A DNA stretch of 53,039 nucleotides from Methylorubrum salsuginis. Its GTDB lineage: Bacteria; Pseudomonadota; Alphaproteobacteria; Rhizobiales; Beijerinckiaceae. Within the stretch, counting starts at the first letter, position 1. Every line of letters starts with the position of its first letter. The DNA lies in assembly GCF_900114375.1 (NCBI RefSeq), contig NZ_FOSV01000029.1:1-53039 (forward strand). The letters run 5' to 3'. The notes below the pieces were generated by a model, which saw only the letters and a program-made list of their open reading frames with translations, was not told the origin of the DNA and ran no database searches. A program made the position numbers and the translations under genes. This document shows positions 52,704-53,039 of this stretch, in pieces.

Positions 52704-53039
52704 TGACCTGACCGGCTGGCTTTGGACCGGGCTGATTGAGAGGATCAGCCAGGACTGAAGGAGTCGGACATGCGGCGAGGTCAGAAGACGAGCGCGGAGC
52801 AGGTTGTGCTGAAGCTGCGCCAGATCGAGGTGCAGACCGCCCAGGGCAAGAGCTTGGCGTTGGCGTGCAAGGAGGCAGAGATCTCCGAGCAGAGCTATTA
52901 CCGCTGGCGCAAGGAGTACGGCGGCCTGCAGGTCGATCAAGCCAGGAAGATGAAGGATCTTGAGCGCGAGAATGCTCGGTTGCGCCGCCTCGTGGCGGAT
53001 CTATCCCTGGAGAAGCAGGTGCTGGCGGACGTCGCCTCG
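52704..53039 (+). mobile_element. IS3-family insertion sequence, right copy (partial, orfA end)
   Basis: The terminus TGACCTGACCGGCTGGC starts at 52704, where the kinase reading frame is cut. The element continues to the window end and is the exact reverse complement of 1-335 over 52704-53038. The flanking bases before it are cat (52701-52703). orfB and the right terminal repeat lie outside. Confidence 0.88.
52770..53039 (+). CDS. IS3-family transposase OrfA (partial, C-terminus outside window)
   Basis: Ninety codons are visible and match the left copy residue for residue (N-terminus MRRGQKTSAEQVV). The ribosome-binding site GAAGGAG lies seven bases before the ATG. It has a helix-turn-helix then a leucine-zipper-like tail. 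The frameshift site and orfB are not in view. Confidence 0.87.
   Translation, partial: MRRGQKTSAEQVVLKLRQIEVQTAQGKSLALACKEAEISEQSYYRWRKEYGGLQVDQARKMKDLERENARLRRLVADLSLEKQVLADVAS

Noticed and set aside
1..53039. A 53-kb composite transposon formed by the two IS copies
   Set aside because: Too long and too rich in core-type genes; identical cut points at both outer edges point to a repeat-bounded contig. The composite idea would need matching target duplications outside the window.

Overview
The window looks like a piece of a high-GC alphaproteobacterial genome, most likely Methylobacterium/Methylorubrum or a close relative. The reasons are strong third-position G/C in every real gene, a PQQ alcohol dehydrogenase operon, cobalamin riboswitches and many LysR-paired accessory genes. 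The species call is an inference from gene content. No rRNA, tRNA or CRISPR array was seen.

Both ends carry the same IS3-family element in inverted orientation: positions 1-335 are the reverse complement of 52704-53038, and both copies are cut inside orfA by the window edge. This is what a draft contig bounded by a repeat looks like. The right copy has inserted into a large PAS sensor kinase gene and removed its ATPase domain.

Region 1 (0.5-8.5 kb) is a tightly coupled minus-strand operon. It encodes a PQQ-dependent alcohol dehydrogenase (calcium-type residue, not lanthanide-type), a pentapeptide-repeat protein, a cytochrome c, a cytochrome b561, two small exported proteins of unknown role, and the 'quinoprotein relay' set (CxxxCW rhodanese-like protein, SoxYZ-like carrier, metallo-beta-lactamase-fold hydrolase). 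A divergent NarL-type response regulator faces it. Region 2 (8.6-15.0 kb) is an iron-uptake system: FecI-type sigma factor, FecR, a TonB receptor with a signalling domain, and DUF3649, PepSY and DUF3325 membrane proteins. A shared 30-bp element lies before both fecR and the receptor gene.

Region 3 (15.4-29.4 kb) has two cobalamin riboswitches on the plus strand. The first precedes a TonB receptor, an ABC ATPase, two large DUF3526-type ABC-2 permeases and a membrane acyltransferase-like protein, all with overlapping ends. The second precedes btuB-btuF-btuC-btuD, followed by an unrecognised protein and a P-loop kinase. The first of these modules is the best candidate here for an undescribed system: its control implies corrinoids or cobalt, but its permease and acyltransferase parts have no assigned role.

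Region 4 (29.8-49.9 kb) is an accessory block of redox and detoxification genes with their own regulators: a TehA-like transporter, an SDR, an exported alpha/beta hydrolase, three LysR regulators, a PNPOx-reductase-ferredoxin fusion, GST, an isochorismatase-fold hydrolase, pirin, an NmrA-like protein, a GlxA-type regulator broken by one in-frame amber codon, a MarR/FAD-monooxygenase pair with a perfect 12+12 palindrome, and an M24-fold protein whose metal ligands look lost. Region 5 (50.1-53.0 kb) is the interrupted kinase and the right IS copy.
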